From contig NZ_CAHJXM010000002.1 of the NCBI RefSeq assembly GCF_903645295.1, forward strand, positions 534,001 through 598,000: DNA of 64,000 nt, given 5' to 3'. The translations under genes and the position numbers were made by a program. This stretch comes from Bacillus sp. Marseille-Q1617 (GTDB lineage: Bacteria > Bacillota > Bacilli > Bacillales > Bacillaceae_B). The notes under the pieces were generated by a model. The model saw only the letters and a list, made by a program, of their open reading frames with translations, was not told the DNA's origin and did no database searches. Shown one piece after another: positions 18,670 through 29,280 of this stretch. Within the stretch, counting starts at the first letter, position 1; each line of letters begins with the position of its first letter.

Positions 18670-19704
18670 TTGGATATCAGAAAAGAACTATTCGGAGAAA
18701 TCGAAGGAAAGCAGGTCGACTCCTACACGTTAAAAAATGATCATGGAATGGAAGTGTCCTTCATTACGTATGGAGGAGCTGTGACCAAGATCCTTGCGCC
18801 TGACCGGCATGGCCGTCTTGAAAATGTCGTCCTTGGATTCGACACGCTGGACGAATATATCAAACACACCCATTATTTCGGTGCCATTGCCGGAAGGGTC
18901 GCCGGCCGGATCGGTAACGCCCGGTATTCCTGGAATGGGAAGACAGTGGAACTGACTCCGAACGAAGGGCGCAATCACCTGCACGGCGGGAGTGTTGGTT
19001 TTAACCGTGTGATTTGGAATGAGGAAAAAGTCAGTGTCGCAGGTGACAGGGCCAGCGTGAAGATTTCCTATCGCAGCCTGGATGGAGAAGAAGGCTATCC
19101 AGGCAACGTGAAGGTTGAGGCAGCCTATACCCTGACGGATGAGGGCGATTTCATCATTGAGTATCAAGCTGAAACCGACCGTGATACACCGGTCAATCTC
19201 ACCAATCACAGTTATTTCAATCTTAGCGGTGACGCCAAGAGTCCTATTTTGAATCATACCCTGCAGATGGAAGCGGACGCCTACCTACCATTGACAGACA
19301 CAAATCTGCCGACGGGAGAAATCCGCCCGGTAGAAGGGACGCCGTTTGACTTCCGCCAGCCGCGCACCATTCTGGATGGGATGGAAGAGTCCCAAGAAAC
19401 GAAAGATGGATATGACCACCCCTTTGTTTTAAAGGAGGATGGAAGTGTCGTTCTTTCACACGGAGGGAGCGGCAGGACGATGACCGTCGAAACCGACCAG
19501 AAATCCGTCGTCCTCTACACCGGGAACTTTCTAACAGGTGAGCGTCTGAGCGGTGGCGGCACAGCCGGCAGACATATGGGGCTCTGCCTCGAAACCCAAG
19601 GCTATCCCGACGCCGTCAACCACCCTCACTTCCCATCGGTGATGGTCAAAGCGGGGGATGTGTACAGGGCTTCCAACGTATATAAATTCGCAATAGTGAA
19701 GTAG
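18670..19704 (+). CDS. galM: Aldose 1-epimerase (mutarotase)
   Basis: Converts beta-D-galactose released by the beta-galactosidase into the alpha anomer used by galactokinase. 344 residues; family motifs NEGRNHLHGG and NLTNHSYFNL (catalytic His) and the C-terminal CLETQGYPDAVNHP. The start is TTG 18670, just after the GH42 stop with an AGAGGTG site inside the end of that gene, so the two are coupled. Confidence 0.93.
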   Translation: MDIRKELFGEIEGKQVDSYTLKNDHGMEVSFITYGGAVTKILAPDRHGRLENVVLGFDTLDEYIKHTHYFGAIAGRVAGRIGNARYSWNGKTVELTPNEGRNHLHGGSVGFNRVIWNEEKVSVAGDRASVKISYRSLDGEEGYPGNVKVEAAYTLTDEGDFIIEYQAETDRDTPVNLTNHSYFNLSGDAKSPILNHTLQMEADAYLPLTDTNLPTGEIRPVEGTPFDFRQPRTILDGMEESQETKDGYDHPFVLKEDGSVVLSHGGSGRTMTVETDQKSVVLYTGNFLTGERLSGGGTAGRHMGLCLETQGYPDAVNHPHFPSVMVKAGDVYRASNVYKFAIVK

Positions 19705-19715
19705 AAGAATTAGGA

Positions 19716-19753
19716 GGGACTGGCCTTTAGAGAGATAAAGGACAGTCCTTTTT
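19716..19753 (+). terminator. Terminator after galM
   Basis: Imperfect stem GGACTGGCCTTT / AAAGGACAGTCC followed by five Ts. Confidence 0.75.
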
Positions 19754-19819
19754 GTGTTGGTAAGTGGGGATCCGGCAGGTGCTTGGGCTCAGGTATCTGG
19801 ATTGAGTGCTGGGTATTGG

Positions 19820-19858
19820 GTGCCAGGCACAAATCAGCGCTATTGTGCCAGGCACCGA
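19820..19858. repeat. REP-like pair of GTGCCAGGCAC palindromes
   Basis: Two copies of GTGCCAGGCAC about 24 bases apart in the 307-base gap between galM and the glutamate dehydrogenase gene. The same motif recurs at 29075, 52231 and 63690. Apart from this and the galM terminator I see nothing else in the gap. Confidence 0.65.
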
Positions 19859-20011
19859 GTGAAGGCACCGAGTAAGGCGGAATAACCTCTGCCCCCTGCA
19901 AAAAGTGAAAGGGTTTTCACCTAATTAAGTGGTTTATCGTTTTATCCCGCATAAATTGGGTAACTTTATACTAAATACCAATAACTACTTATACTGAGCA
20001 GGAGGGAAACG

Positions 20012-21391
20012 ATGATCAGCCAAACACGTGACATTGTCCAGAAATCGCTGGACGCTTTACTGGAAGATGAACACTTTTTACCGGAATTGCAAGGGGATGC
20101 GAGGGAGCAGGCTTTCACTTCGCTGACAGCCATTCTGTCCACCCCGAATCATGTACATAAATCTTTCCTGAGGGTGCCGCTGGAAAATGGGCGGGTCGAC
20201 CGCATTCCCGCTTTCCGGGTGCAGCATAACAACGCATTGGGCCCGTATAAAGGAGGGATCCGTTTCCACGAGTCCGTCAATGAAGACGAAGTGGTGAACC
20301 TCGCGTCGCTCATGACTCTCAAGAACGCCCTTCATGACGTTCCGTTCGGGGGAGGGAAAGGCGGTATCATCATCAATCCGCGGGATTACACGGACAAAGA
20401 ACTGAACCTGATTGCCAAGAAGTATGTCCAGTATTTCAGTGATGTCATCGGACCCGACAAGGATATCCCGGCGCCCGACATGGGGTCAGGGGAACGCGAG
20501 ATGGACTGGATGATGTCCGAGTATAAAAGCATCCATCCTGGCTATCCCTATAGGGGCAGCTTCACGGGTAAAAGCGTCATAAATGGTGGTTCACTGGGGC
20601 GCAGGGAAGCGACCGGTAAGGGCGTATTTTTTACGTTCCGTTATATGATCCATGATTTTATTAAAAACCAGAAGAATCTGCTGACGAAGACGGATAATGT
20701 GTTTGCCAAGACTGCCTTGAAATACGAAGATAAGCCGCTTACCATTTCCGTGCAGGGATTCGGAAATGTCGGGTCTGTCGCGGCTCTTGAAGCCTACCAG
20801 TCCACTCATCTGAAGAACAAGGTCGTCGCTGTCAGCGACAGGAACGTGACGCTTTACAACAGTGACGGGCTGGATATTCCCGCATTGATTGAATTTACGA
20901 TGAGAAATAAAGGAGACCTGCCGACAACCCCTGAACAATTGAAGGAGATTGATACGAAAGCCGAAATATCAGATCGCGAAGATGTCCTGTATCTGGATGT
21001 GGATGTCCTCATCCTCGCCGCCCTGGAAGACCAGATCCATAAAGACAATATGGAAAAAGTGAAGGCTGGCATCCTCGTCGAAGGAGCGAACGCCCCTGTC
21101 ACCACGGAAGCCGACAAATTCCTGAGTGACAAGGGAGTCATCATCGTACCGGATATCCTCGCCAATGCCGGCGGTGTGATCGTCTCTTATTTCGAATGGC
21201 TGCAGGGAAGGGAAACCCAGTTTTATTCAGAAGATCAGGTATTCAGTCGCCTATACGAAAAAATGCAGGCAACTCTGGATACGGTCCTTCCGCAATTCTT
21301 CGGAGACCCATTCCCACTCCGCCAGAACTGCTATATCCACTCCGTCACCAAGTTGTCGACCATCTTATACAGACAGGGGAAACTTTATTGA
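20012..21391 (+). CDS. Glutamate dehydrogenase (Glu/Leu/Phe/Val family)
   Basis: Interconverts glutamate and 2-oxoglutarate with ammonia. 459 residues; the catalytic Lys116 is in PFGGGKGG, the substrate segment is NNALGPYKGGIRFH, and the dinucleotide motif is VQGFGNVGS. It is longer than RocG/GudB (about 424) and has insertions, closer in size to GdhA-type enzymes, so coenzyme choice is open. ATG 20012 follows GCAGGAGGG. It is a single-gene unit with a terminator; its place inside a galactose region may be chance. Confidence 0.88.
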   Translation: MISQTRDIVQKSLDALLEDEHFLPELQGDAREQAFTSLTAILSTPNHVHKSFLRVPLENGRVDRIPAFRVQHNNALGPYKGGIRFHESVNEDEVVNLASLMTLKNALHDVPFGGGKGGIIINPRDYTDKELNLIAKKYVQYFSDVIGPDKDIPAPDMGSGEREMDWMMSEYKSIHPGYPYRGSFTGKSVINGGSLGRREATGKGVFFTFRYMIHDFIKNQKNLLTKTDNVFAKTALKYEDKPLTISVQGFGNVGSVAALEAYQSTHLKNKVVAVSDRNVTLYNSDGLDIPALIEFTMRNKGDLPTTPEQLKEIDTKAEISDREDVLYLDVDVLILAALEDQIHKDNMEKVKAGILVEGANAPVTTEADKFLSDKGVIIVPDILANAGGVIVSYFEWLQGRETQFYSEDQVFSRLYEKMQATLDTVLPQFFGDPFPLRQNCYIHSVTKLSTILYRQGKLY

Positions 21392-21402
21392 ATTAACGCA
21401 TC

Positions 21403-21440
21403 GAGGGACGGGCCTTTAGCGAGCTAAAGGCCCGTCCCTC
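21403..21440 (+). terminator. GAGGGACGGGCC hairpin (copy A)
   Basis: Perfect stem GAGGGACGGGCCTTTAGC / GCTAAAGGCCCGTCCCTC, loop GA. There is no long T tail. Near-identical hairpins occur at 32968, 37851 and 40633. Confidence 0.7.
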
Positions 21441-21517
21441 ACTATGTTTAGTTGAATTTCTAACGGGAAAAGGATTGATAGAAAGACATTCATTACTTTG
21501 AAAGGAGAGATGCCGGC

Positions 21518-21673
21518 ATGGCAGAACGAAATGTGAAGAAGCTTCCATACAAAGGAATCAATACAGAGAAGAACAATGGACTGACGGACACACAGGAAGT
21601 TTTATGGGCGAAGGAATTTAAACGTGCAACAAAAGCTGGATATCCCGACGAAGTGAAGAGTGACCGCGGATAG
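21518..21673 (+). CDS. Small basic protein, 51 residues (YfhE-like?)
   Basis: ATG 21518 follows AAAGGAGAG at eight bases. The product is MAERNVKKLPYKG..., hydrophilic, with a central LTDTQEVLWAKEFKRATKAG stretch that reminds me of the small Bacillus YfhE-type proteins; that match is from memory and weak. No membrane helix or cysteine. Confidence 0.55.
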   Translation: MAERNVKKLPYKGINTEKNNGLTDTQEVLWAKEFKRATKAGYPDEVKSDRG

Positions 21674-21830
21674 GATCTTTGGATTGTGACCCTGTGGACC
21701 GGGCTGTTAATGTGCGGTTTATGGGGTTTTTTGTTTGTAAATAAGTACAAAAGCTATTTAGCTTTATCAACATCTCCATGGAGCTGAAATTTCACTCTCG
21801 AATAAGTGTAGTCTTTTTTATTTTTTCCAA

Positions 21831-22014
21831 GTTAGTAAAATCACTTCATTATGACCTCAAAATGAACTTCTTAAAATATCCCCAAATGGTGAAAATAAAT
21901 TACCCACAAATCCCTTTATATCAACCTTTATCATCAACCCCCCTGCACTTTACTAAAATAATAAAAATTTTAGTAAAAATACGATTGACTATTTTCTGAT
22001 AATTTACTAAAATC
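21831..22014 (+). promoter_or_regulatory. Galactoside ABC operon promoter with four operator-like palindromes
   Basis: Operator words: GTTAGTAAAATC (21831-21842), TTTACTAAAAT (21949-21959), ATTTTAGTAAAAAT (21967-21980) and AATTTACTAAAATC (22002-22014). The promoter is TTGACT (21985-21990), 17 bases, TAAAAT (22008-22013), so the last palindrome covers the -10, as expected for a repressor. The rest of the 445-base gap (21674-22118) shows no gene I would support. Confidence 0.65.
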
Positions 22015-22024
22015 TTAAGTAAGA

Positions 22025-22038
22025 TGTAAACGCTTTCT
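22025..22038 (+). promoter_or_regulatory. cre site before the galactoside-binding protein gene
   Basis: TGTAAACGCTTTCT fits the CcpA consensus (TGWAARCGYTWWCW) at every position and lies 12 bases downstream of the -10, in a repressing position. Confidence 0.7.
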
Positions 22039-22118
22039 AATGGGTGTTTTTATTTTTTGACGGAACAAGAAAACGATTACAACTCTTTTAATCTAAGAAA
22101 CTAAGGGGGACAAAGGGT

Positions 22119-23399
22119 ATGAGGAAATTATTCGTAATGATGAGCATCATTGCTGCATTGATGATCGCCGGCTGCAGCTCCAGCAGTTCGGGAGGCAGCA
22201 AGGATGGAGAAGTGACGTTGACGGCCTGGGCCTGGAACGTAAACGTGGGGGCCTTGAATGACGCCGTGAAGGAATATCAAAAGGAGCATCCGAATGTGAA
22301 ACTGAAAGTGGAAGACATCGGGCGTTTGGATGTGTATGACAAACTGTCAACTGGTCTTGCAGCAGGCGGCGTCGGGCTTCCTGACATCGTATTGGTGGAA
22401 GATGACCGCATCCAGGGATATGTTCAGGCATTCCCTCAAGGATTCCTGGACCTTTCAGAAAAAGGATTTGACGATCATAAAGATAAGTTCCCTTCTTTCA
22501 AAAATGACCTGGCACAGGTGGATGGAAAATACTTCGCCATGCCATTCGATGCGGGCCCGGGGGGGATGTTCTACCGCAGAAGCCTGTTTGAAGAAGCGGG
22601 AGTGAAAGCAGAAGACATCGAGACATGGGATGACTTCCTGGAAGCAGGTAAGAAAATCAAGGAAAAAACAGGTTCATATGCGATGCCTCTGGACATGTTC
22701 AAAGATGATCCGACTTTCCGGATGATGTTGAACCAGCAAGGTGTTTTCTATTATGACGAAGAAGGAAACATCGATCTGACAAGTCCTGAAGCCGTGAAAG
22801 CAATGGAAATGCAAAAGAAATTTGCCGATGCAGACCTGATCAAGAATGTAGACGGATGGAACGGTGTCGTTTCTTCTACGGTCGACGGATCTGTCGCGAC
22901 GATTCCGTTCGGCGCATGGTATTACGGAACGATCATCGACCAGGCGAAAGATACAAAAGGGGATTGGGGAGTATTCAAGCTTCCTGCCTTTGAAGAAGGC
23001 GGAAACCGCGCTTCGAACCTCGGCGGATCCAGCTGGATGATTCCTGCCGCTTCTGAAAATGCGGATGCTGCTTATGATTTCCTTGAGTATTTCTCAACGG
23101 ATAAAGAGACACAGATCATGGCGATGGAAGACTACGGCCTATTCCCGTCTCTGAATACTACTTACGATTCTGACGTTTTCACTGGCGAAGACGAATTCTT
23201 CGGAGGTCAGAAGATCTGGGAGCTGTTTGCAGACGAGATGAAGGATGTGCCGACCGCATATTACACAAAAGACTATTCAGTGGCACTTGATGAAGCCATC
23301 AAGGCACAGGCAGATACATTCAACGGTACAGATCCTGAAAAAGCGCTAAAAGAAGCAGCGAAACGATTGGAAGATCGTACGGAACGTAAAGCAAACTAG
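22119..23399 (+). CDS. Sugar ABC transporter substrate-binding lipoprotein (galactoside, MsmE-like)
   Basis: 426 residues; lipobox IAGC after MRKLFVMMSIIAALM, Ser/Gly linker, then a CUT1-family solute-binding fold (LTAWAWNVNVGALNDAVKEYQKEHPNVK, LPDIVLVEDDRIQGY, SSWMIPAASENADAAYDFLEYF). It catches the sugar outside the cell for the two permeases that follow. The adjacent alpha-galactosidase suggests raffinose, melibiose or another alpha-galactoside. The hairpin after the gene may favour higher expression of this protein than of the permeases. Confidence 0.88.
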   Translation: MRKLFVMMSIIAALMIAGCSSSSSGGSKDGEVTLTAWAWNVNVGALNDAVKEYQKEHPNVKLKVEDIGRLDVYDKLSTGLAAGGVGLPDIVLVEDDRIQGYVQAFPQGFLDLSEKGFDDHKDKFPSFKNDLAQVDGKYFAMPFDAGPGGMFYRRSLFEEAGVKAEDIETWDDFLEAGKKIKEKTGSYAMPLDMFKDDPTFRMMLNQQGVFYYDEEGNIDLTSPEAVKAMEMQKKFADADLIKNVDGWNGVVSSTVDGSVATIPFGAWYYGTIIDQAKDTKGDWGVFKLPAFEEGGNRASNLGGSSWMIPAASENADAAYDFLEYFSTDKETQIMAMEDYGLFPSLNTTYDSDVFTGEDEFFGGQKIWELFADEMKDVPTAYYTKDYSVALDEAIKAQADTFNGTDPEKALKEAAKRLEDRTERKAN

Positions 23400-23417
23400 A
23401 TTCAAGTTTTCCTAATT

Positions 23418-23471
23418 AAAAGAGAGATTTAGAGCCAAGAGGTTCTTCTGGTGATCTAGGTCTCTCTTTTT
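23418..23471 (+). terminator. Intra-operon hairpin between binding protein and permease
   Basis: Stem AAAAGAGAGA / TCTCTCTTTTT with T tail inside the 140-base gap. Probably a partial terminator or 3'-end stabiliser; the permeases have no separate promoter that I can see. Confidence 0.6.
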
Positions 23472-23539
23472 CTATCACATTCTGCGGGGCTGAACGAACC
23501 GCATCCGCTAATAAATTCCGCAAGAGAGAAGGATGATGT

Positions 23540-24394
23540 ATGAAGTCAAAGACATATATCCCATATTTATTCATAGCACCAGCCGTCATTCTGTTCAGTA
23601 TCTTTATGCTTTATCCGATCATTTCATCGCTGATCCTCAGCTTTCAGACCGGACAGGGCGCGAATCTGACATTTGTCGGGCTGGATAATTACAAACGGCT
23701 GTTATCGGATGAAATTTTCCACACCGCACTTAAAAATACCTTTATTCTATTAATCATCCAGGTGCCGATCATGGTCCTGCTGGCCCTTGTGCTGGCTTCA
23801 TTATTAAACTCGGCTTTGCTTCGCATGAAAGGATTCTTCCGGGTGACCTTCTTCCTGCCGGCCGTCACGTCATTGGTCGCCTACTCCATCATTTTCTCCA
23901 TCATGCTGATGAATGACGGGGTGGTCAACCAGCTGCTGACGTCCCTTGGATTCAAGGCCATACCGTGGCTGAACGACCCGTTCTGGGCAAAAGCGTCCCT
24001 GATCATCGCGATGACATGGAGATGGGTCGGGTATAACATGGTCATTTACCTGGCCGGCCTGCAGAATATTCCCGAGGAGCTTTATGAAGCGGCAAGCATG
24101 GACGGGGCATCCCGGGTGCGTCAATTCTTTGCCATCACCATCCCGCAGCTGAAGCCGGTCATATTGTTTACCGTCGTGCTGTCGACGATTGGAACGCTTC
24201 AGCTATTCGACGAGCCGTTCGTATTGACGAAGGGCGGACCGAGTGATGCGACACTGACGATCGGGATGTATCTGTACCAGACCGGGTTCCGCTTCTTTGA
24301 TTTTGGCTATGCTTCAACCATTGCATATGTGATTGTGGTCCTGATCGCAATCATGACGTTCATACAATTCAAAATAACGGGTGATCAAGAATGA
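23540..24394 (+). CDS. Sugar ABC transporter permease 1 (MsmF/LacF-like)
   Basis: 284 residues, six transmembrane helices, EAA loop LYEAASMDGASRVRQFFAITIPQLKPV. CUT1-family partner of the next permease. The stop overlaps the next start by four bases (ATGA). No ATPase gene is in this operon, so a shared MsmX/UgpC-type ATPase must energise it. Confidence 0.88.
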   Translation: MKSKTYIPYLFIAPAVILFSIFMLYPIISSLILSFQTGQGANLTFVGLDNYKRLLSDEIFHTALKNTFILLIIQVPIMVLLALVLASLLNSALLRMKGFFRVTFFLPAVTSLVAYSIIFSIMLMNDGVVNQLLTSLGFKAIPWLNDPFWAKASLIIAMTWRWVGYNMVIYLAGLQNIPEELYEAASMDGASRVRQFFAITIPQLKPVILFTVVLSTIGTLQLFDEPFVLTKGGPSDATLTIGMYLYQTGFRFFDFGYASTIAYVIVVLIAIMTFIQFKITGDQE

Positions 24395-25214
24395 GACAGT
24401 CTAAAGTAGGAAAGAAAATCGGTTTATATAGTGTCCTGGCCTTGGGTGCCCTCGTTTCCCTGTTCCCGTTTTACTGGGCGGCGATCGGGGCGACGAATGA
24501 GAGCGGCAAGATGTTTTCAAAGCCTCCGGTCCTAGTACCGGGAGAGAAACTTGCAGAAAACGTCCAAATTTGAATGCGTCGATTGATATTGGGAAGGTCA
24601 TGTTTAACTCCCTATTCATCGCGATCGTCTACACCGTATTGAGTTTATTGATTTGTTCGATGGCAGCCTACGCGTTTGCCAAGTTTCGTTTTAAAGGCAG
24701 AAACATCATCTTTGGTGTGTTCCTGCTTTCGATGATGGTCCCTTACCACGCAACCATCATCCCTCTGTTTAAAATGATGGCGGGCTTCGGCTGGCTGAAT
24801 ACGTATCAGGCAGTGATCCTGCCGAACCTTGCGTATCCGTTTGCCATCTTCCTCATGAGGCAGAATATGCTGGCGTTCCCGACTTCCTTGATCGAAGCGG
24901 CGAGAATCGACGGCTCCGGAGAGTGGAAGATTTTCTTTAAAATTGTCCTGCCGTCCATGAAGCCTGCACTCGCGGCAACGGCGATCTTCTTGTTCCTTTA
25001 TCAGTGGAACAGCTTCCTATGGCCATTGATCGCATTGTCGTCCAATGATATGTACACATTCCCGGTTGCACTGTCCAGTCTTTTCGGACTTTCCCGGATC
25101 GATTACGGTCAGGTCATGGCAGGGGTGACGATTGCAACGATTCCAATCATCATCTTCTTCCTGGCACTTCAGCGACAGTTCATTTCAGGGATGCTTGGAA
25201 GTGCGGTGAAATAA
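24391..25214 (+). pseudogene. Sugar ABC transporter permease 2 (MsmG-like), frameshifted
   Basis: Two adjacent frames make one permease. The first (24391-24573, 60 residues) has the N-terminal tail and helix 1 and ends ...KLAENVQI. The second (24570-25214) continues NASIDIGKVMFNSLFIAIVY with the remaining helices and the EAA loop EAARIDGSGEWKIFFKIVLP. Adding one base near 24565 (for example GTCCA to GTCCCA) restores ENVPNLNASIDIG and a full-length permease of about 275 residues. Stop and possible TTG restart overlap as TTGA. This is either a sequence error, a real inactivating indel, or a case of restart; the neighbours are intact, so a recent event or error is more likely. Confidence 0.8.
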
Positions 25215-25267
25215 TTTTTTGCTGAAATACCGCTGGTGATAAGAACGAAAGGAAAGGATGACTCAAC

Positions 25268-27511
25268 ATGCCAATCTATGTGTCGGAACAGACGAAACAA
25301 TTTCATCTTCAGGGGAAAAACGTCAGCTATATTTTCTCCGTCATGGAAAATGAACAGCTCGGACAGCTTTATTTCGGGAAAAAAGTGAAGCAACGCCACG
25401 ACTTTTCCCATCTGCGCCAGCTTCCGGCAGAGCCATTGGGGAACGCTTCGTTCCCTTATGAAGGAAATCAGTTTTTTTCACTGGAATTCTTGAAACAGGA
25501 GTATCCCGGTTTCGGGACAAGTGATTACCGTGAGCCTGCGTTTGTTTTAAAATATTCGAATGGGAGCAGGACGTCTCACTTCATTTTCAAAGGTTATGAA
25601 ATACTTGCAGGGAAACCTGGACTGGAAGGGCTGCCCGCGACCTATGCAGAACGTGAAGATGAAGCGGAGACGCTGGTCATCACATTGGAAGATGCGACGG
25701 CCGGAATCCAGATGGATGTGTTCTATACGGTGTATCATGAGCGGGACGCAGTTGTTCGCAGTGTGAAGCTCCGGAATGTAGGGGCTGAACCCGTGGTGAT
25801 CGAGCGCTTACTCAGCGCATCGGTAGATTTGCCTCATTCCGATTTCGAATTCATCCATCTTCATGGTTCTTGGATACGCGAACGCCATGTGGCAGCAAGC
25901 CCGCTCCGAAAAGGGCTGCAGTCGATCGACAGCAAAAAAGGGGTATCCAGCTCGCTTCACAATCCATTCTTTGCGCTGAAGTCCCCGGAAACGACCGAAT
26001 CACAAGGTGAAGTATATGGATTCAATCTGGTGTACAGCGGAAATTTCTTCGGCGGTGTCGAGGTTGATCTCTATGATACATCCAGGGCATTGCTTGGAGT
26101 GAATCCATTCGGGTTTGAATGGAAACTGGAAAGCGGAGAGGCATTTCAGACGCCTGAAGCCGTCATGGTGTATTCCGATCAAGGTCTGAACGGTATGAGT
26201 CAAACCTTCCACCGCCTCTATGAATCCAGGCTAGTCAGGGGCGAGTGGCGCGGGAAGGAACGCCCGATCCTCATCAATAACTGGGAAGCGACATACTTTG
26301 ATTTTAATGAAGAAAAGATCCTCGAGATCTGCCGTTCGGCCTCAGAGCTTGGAATCGAATTGTTTGCACTGGATGACGGGTGGTTCCAGGGACGCAATGA
26401 CGATACGACGTCGCTGGGTGATTGGACGGTTGACCGGAGCAAGCTGCCGGATGGAATCGCTGGCTTGAGTGAAAAAGTCTCGGAGCAAACCGGCATGAGC
26501 TTCGGTCTTTGGGTGGAGCCTGAAATGATTTCCGAAAAGAGCGACCTGTACAAAGCCCACCCGGACTGGGTACTCGGCGTGAAGGACCGGCCGCTTTCAC
26601 ACGGCCGGAATCAATTCATCCTTGATCTGTCCAAGCAGGACGTGGTCGATTATTTGGATGAAACCCTGTCCGCGATCCTTTCTTCATCAAGGATTTCGTA
26701 TGTGAAATGGGACATGAACCGAAATATGACGGAAGTGGGGTCCGACTCTGTTGGCAGCGACCGTCAGGGAGAGGTCGCCCACCGGTACGTGCTCGGTCTC
26801 TATCAGCTGCTTGAAAGGCTGACCAGCAAGTTTCCGCATATCCTGTTCGAATCCTGCGCAAGCGGGGGGAACCGTTTTGATCCGGGCATGCTCTATTACA
26901 TGCCGCAAACGTGGACGAGTGACAACACCGATGCCATTGAACGCTTGAAGATCCAATGGGGCACTTCGCTTGTGTACCCGCTGTCATCGATGGGCGCACA
27001 CGTATCGAGCTGCCCGAATCACCAGACAGGCAGGTCGACGCCCCTCGATACCCGGTTCCACGTCTCCATGTTCGGGGCGTTCGGCTACGAGCTCGATGCC
27101 ACTCGATTTTCAGAGGAAGAACAGCAGGAAGTAAAGAAGCAGGTTGAATTTGTAAAAGAAAACCGCCAGCTCCTCCAGTTCGGTTCATTTTACCGCCTGT
27201 TAAGTCCATTCGAAGGCAATGACACTGCCTGGATGGTCGCGGATGCCGAAAAAGGTGAGGCCATCGCAGCATTTTACCGGACATTGGCCGTCCCGAACCC
27301 ATCCCTGAAACGGATCAGGCTGCAGGGGCTGGACCCGGATGCCCTGTACGAAATAGAAGGGACGGGACAAACAGTTCACCGGGCGTACGGAGACGAGCTC
27401 ATGAACATCGGGCTCTTGATCCCCCCAATGTTCAGCGGCACCGTCGTCACTGAAAACACTGTGATAAAAGGAGACTTTCAATCATTAATCTGGAAGTTAA
27501 AGGAAGTCTGA
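25268..27511 (+). CDS. GH36 alpha-galactosidase
   Basis: 747 residues, cytoplasmic (no signal). Removes alpha-1,6-galactose from melibiose, raffinose and stachyose. An N-terminal beta-sandwich is followed by the (beta/alpha)8 barrel. The nucleophile is Asp482 in YVKWDMNRN and the acid/base is Asp552 in TWTSDNTDAIERL; LFESCASGGNRFD is the family cysteine loop. Length and spacing match the AgaA/RafA type. It follows the permease genes by about 50 bases and is the metabolic end of this operon, feeding galactose to galKET. Confidence 0.95.
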   Translation: MPIYVSEQTKQFHLQGKNVSYIFSVMENEQLGQLYFGKKVKQRHDFSHLRQLPAEPLGNASFPYEGNQFFSLEFLKQEYPGFGTSDYREPAFVLKYSNGSRTSHFIFKGYEILAGKPGLEGLPATYAEREDEAETLVITLEDATAGIQMDVFYTVYHERDAVVRSVKLRNVGAEPVVIERLLSASVDLPHSDFEFIHLHGSWIRERHVAASPLRKGLQSIDSKKGVSSSLHNPFFALKSPETTESQGEVYGFNLVYSGNFFGGVEVDLYDTSRALLGVNPFGFEWKLESGEAFQTPEAVMVYSDQGLNGMSQTFHRLYESRLVRGEWRGKERPILINNWEATYFDFNEEKILEICRSASELGIELFALDDGWFQGRNDDTTSLGDWTVDRSKLPDGIAGLSEKVSEQTGMSFGLWVEPEMISEKSDLYKAHPDWVLGVKDRPLSHGRNQFILDLSKQDVVDYLDETLSAILSSSRISYVKWDMNRNMTEVGSDSVGSDRQGEVAHRYVLGLYQLLERLTSKFPHILFESCASGGNRFDPGMLYYMPQTWTSDNTDAIERLKIQWGTSLVYPLSSMGAHVSSCPNHQTGRSTPLDTRFHVSMFGAFGYELDATRFSEEEQQEVKKQVEFVKENRQLLQFGSFYRLLSPFEGNDTAWMVADAEKGEAIAAFYRTLAVPNPSLKRIRLQGLDPDALYEIEGTGQTVHRAYGDELMNIGLLIPPMFSGTVVTENTVIKGDFQSLIWKLKEV

Positions 27512-27638
27512 TAAGAAATCCCCATATTGATGGAAATTCAGGCTGATTTGTTTTAAAGTAAAGAGTGGTATGAATTTAAGTACAGGGTTGACCTACTTTT
27601 TTTCAAAGAAAATGTACTTTTGAATAATAAAACCGGCT

Positions 27639-28894
<1,256 letters not shown>

Positions 28895-28896
28895 GG

Positions 28897-28939
28897 AGAA
28901 GCTCTTTTTGGATCGTTGGTCCGGGAAGGGCTTTTTTTT
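28897..28939 (+). terminator. Terminator of the LacI-family gene
   Basis: Imperfect hairpin ending GGGCTT then eight Ts. Confidence 0.65.
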
Positions 28940-29074
28940 GTTTAACAGTGGTTTTGCCAAAGATTAGTACAAGTGAGCCTGGCTCAAAGGGTCTGGTTTG
29001 AGCCAAGCTCGATCTCTATGTTTTGAACCATGCACCGAAGCAGCGCCTTTGAAGGAAAGGCTTCAATCCATTCG

Positions 29075-29164
29075 GGTGCCAGGCACAATCCGGCTGTTCT
29101 GTTCCTGGCACAATTAGCCCCTTTTGTGCCAGGAACAATCACCCCCTCGTGTGCCAGGCACAAC
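29075..29164. repeat. REP-like cluster of four GTGCCAGGCACAA-type motifs
   Basis: In order: GTGCCAGGCACAA, GTTCCTGGCACAA, GTGCCAGGAACAA, GTGCCAGGCACAA, about 24-26 bases apart. This is the main content of the 386-base gap before the DUF1659 gene. Confidence 0.7.
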
Positions 29165-29280
29165 CATAATCCAACCTACCCATTCCCCGTTCCCAACCTC
29201 CCCAATAAAAATATTTCAAACCAAGGTGTCCTTTTCCTCCCCCGATCCCTATATAAAAGGTGAAAGGAGGTGAGGCACCA

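Noticed and set aside
21778..21999. 73-codon ORF before the galactoside ABC operon
   Set aside because: No ribosome site, and it overlaps the operator and promoter.
26616..27302. 228-codon minus-strand frame opposite the alpha-galactosidase gene
   Set aside because: Shadow of a GC-rich conserved gene; no ribosome site, low-complexity arginine-rich product.
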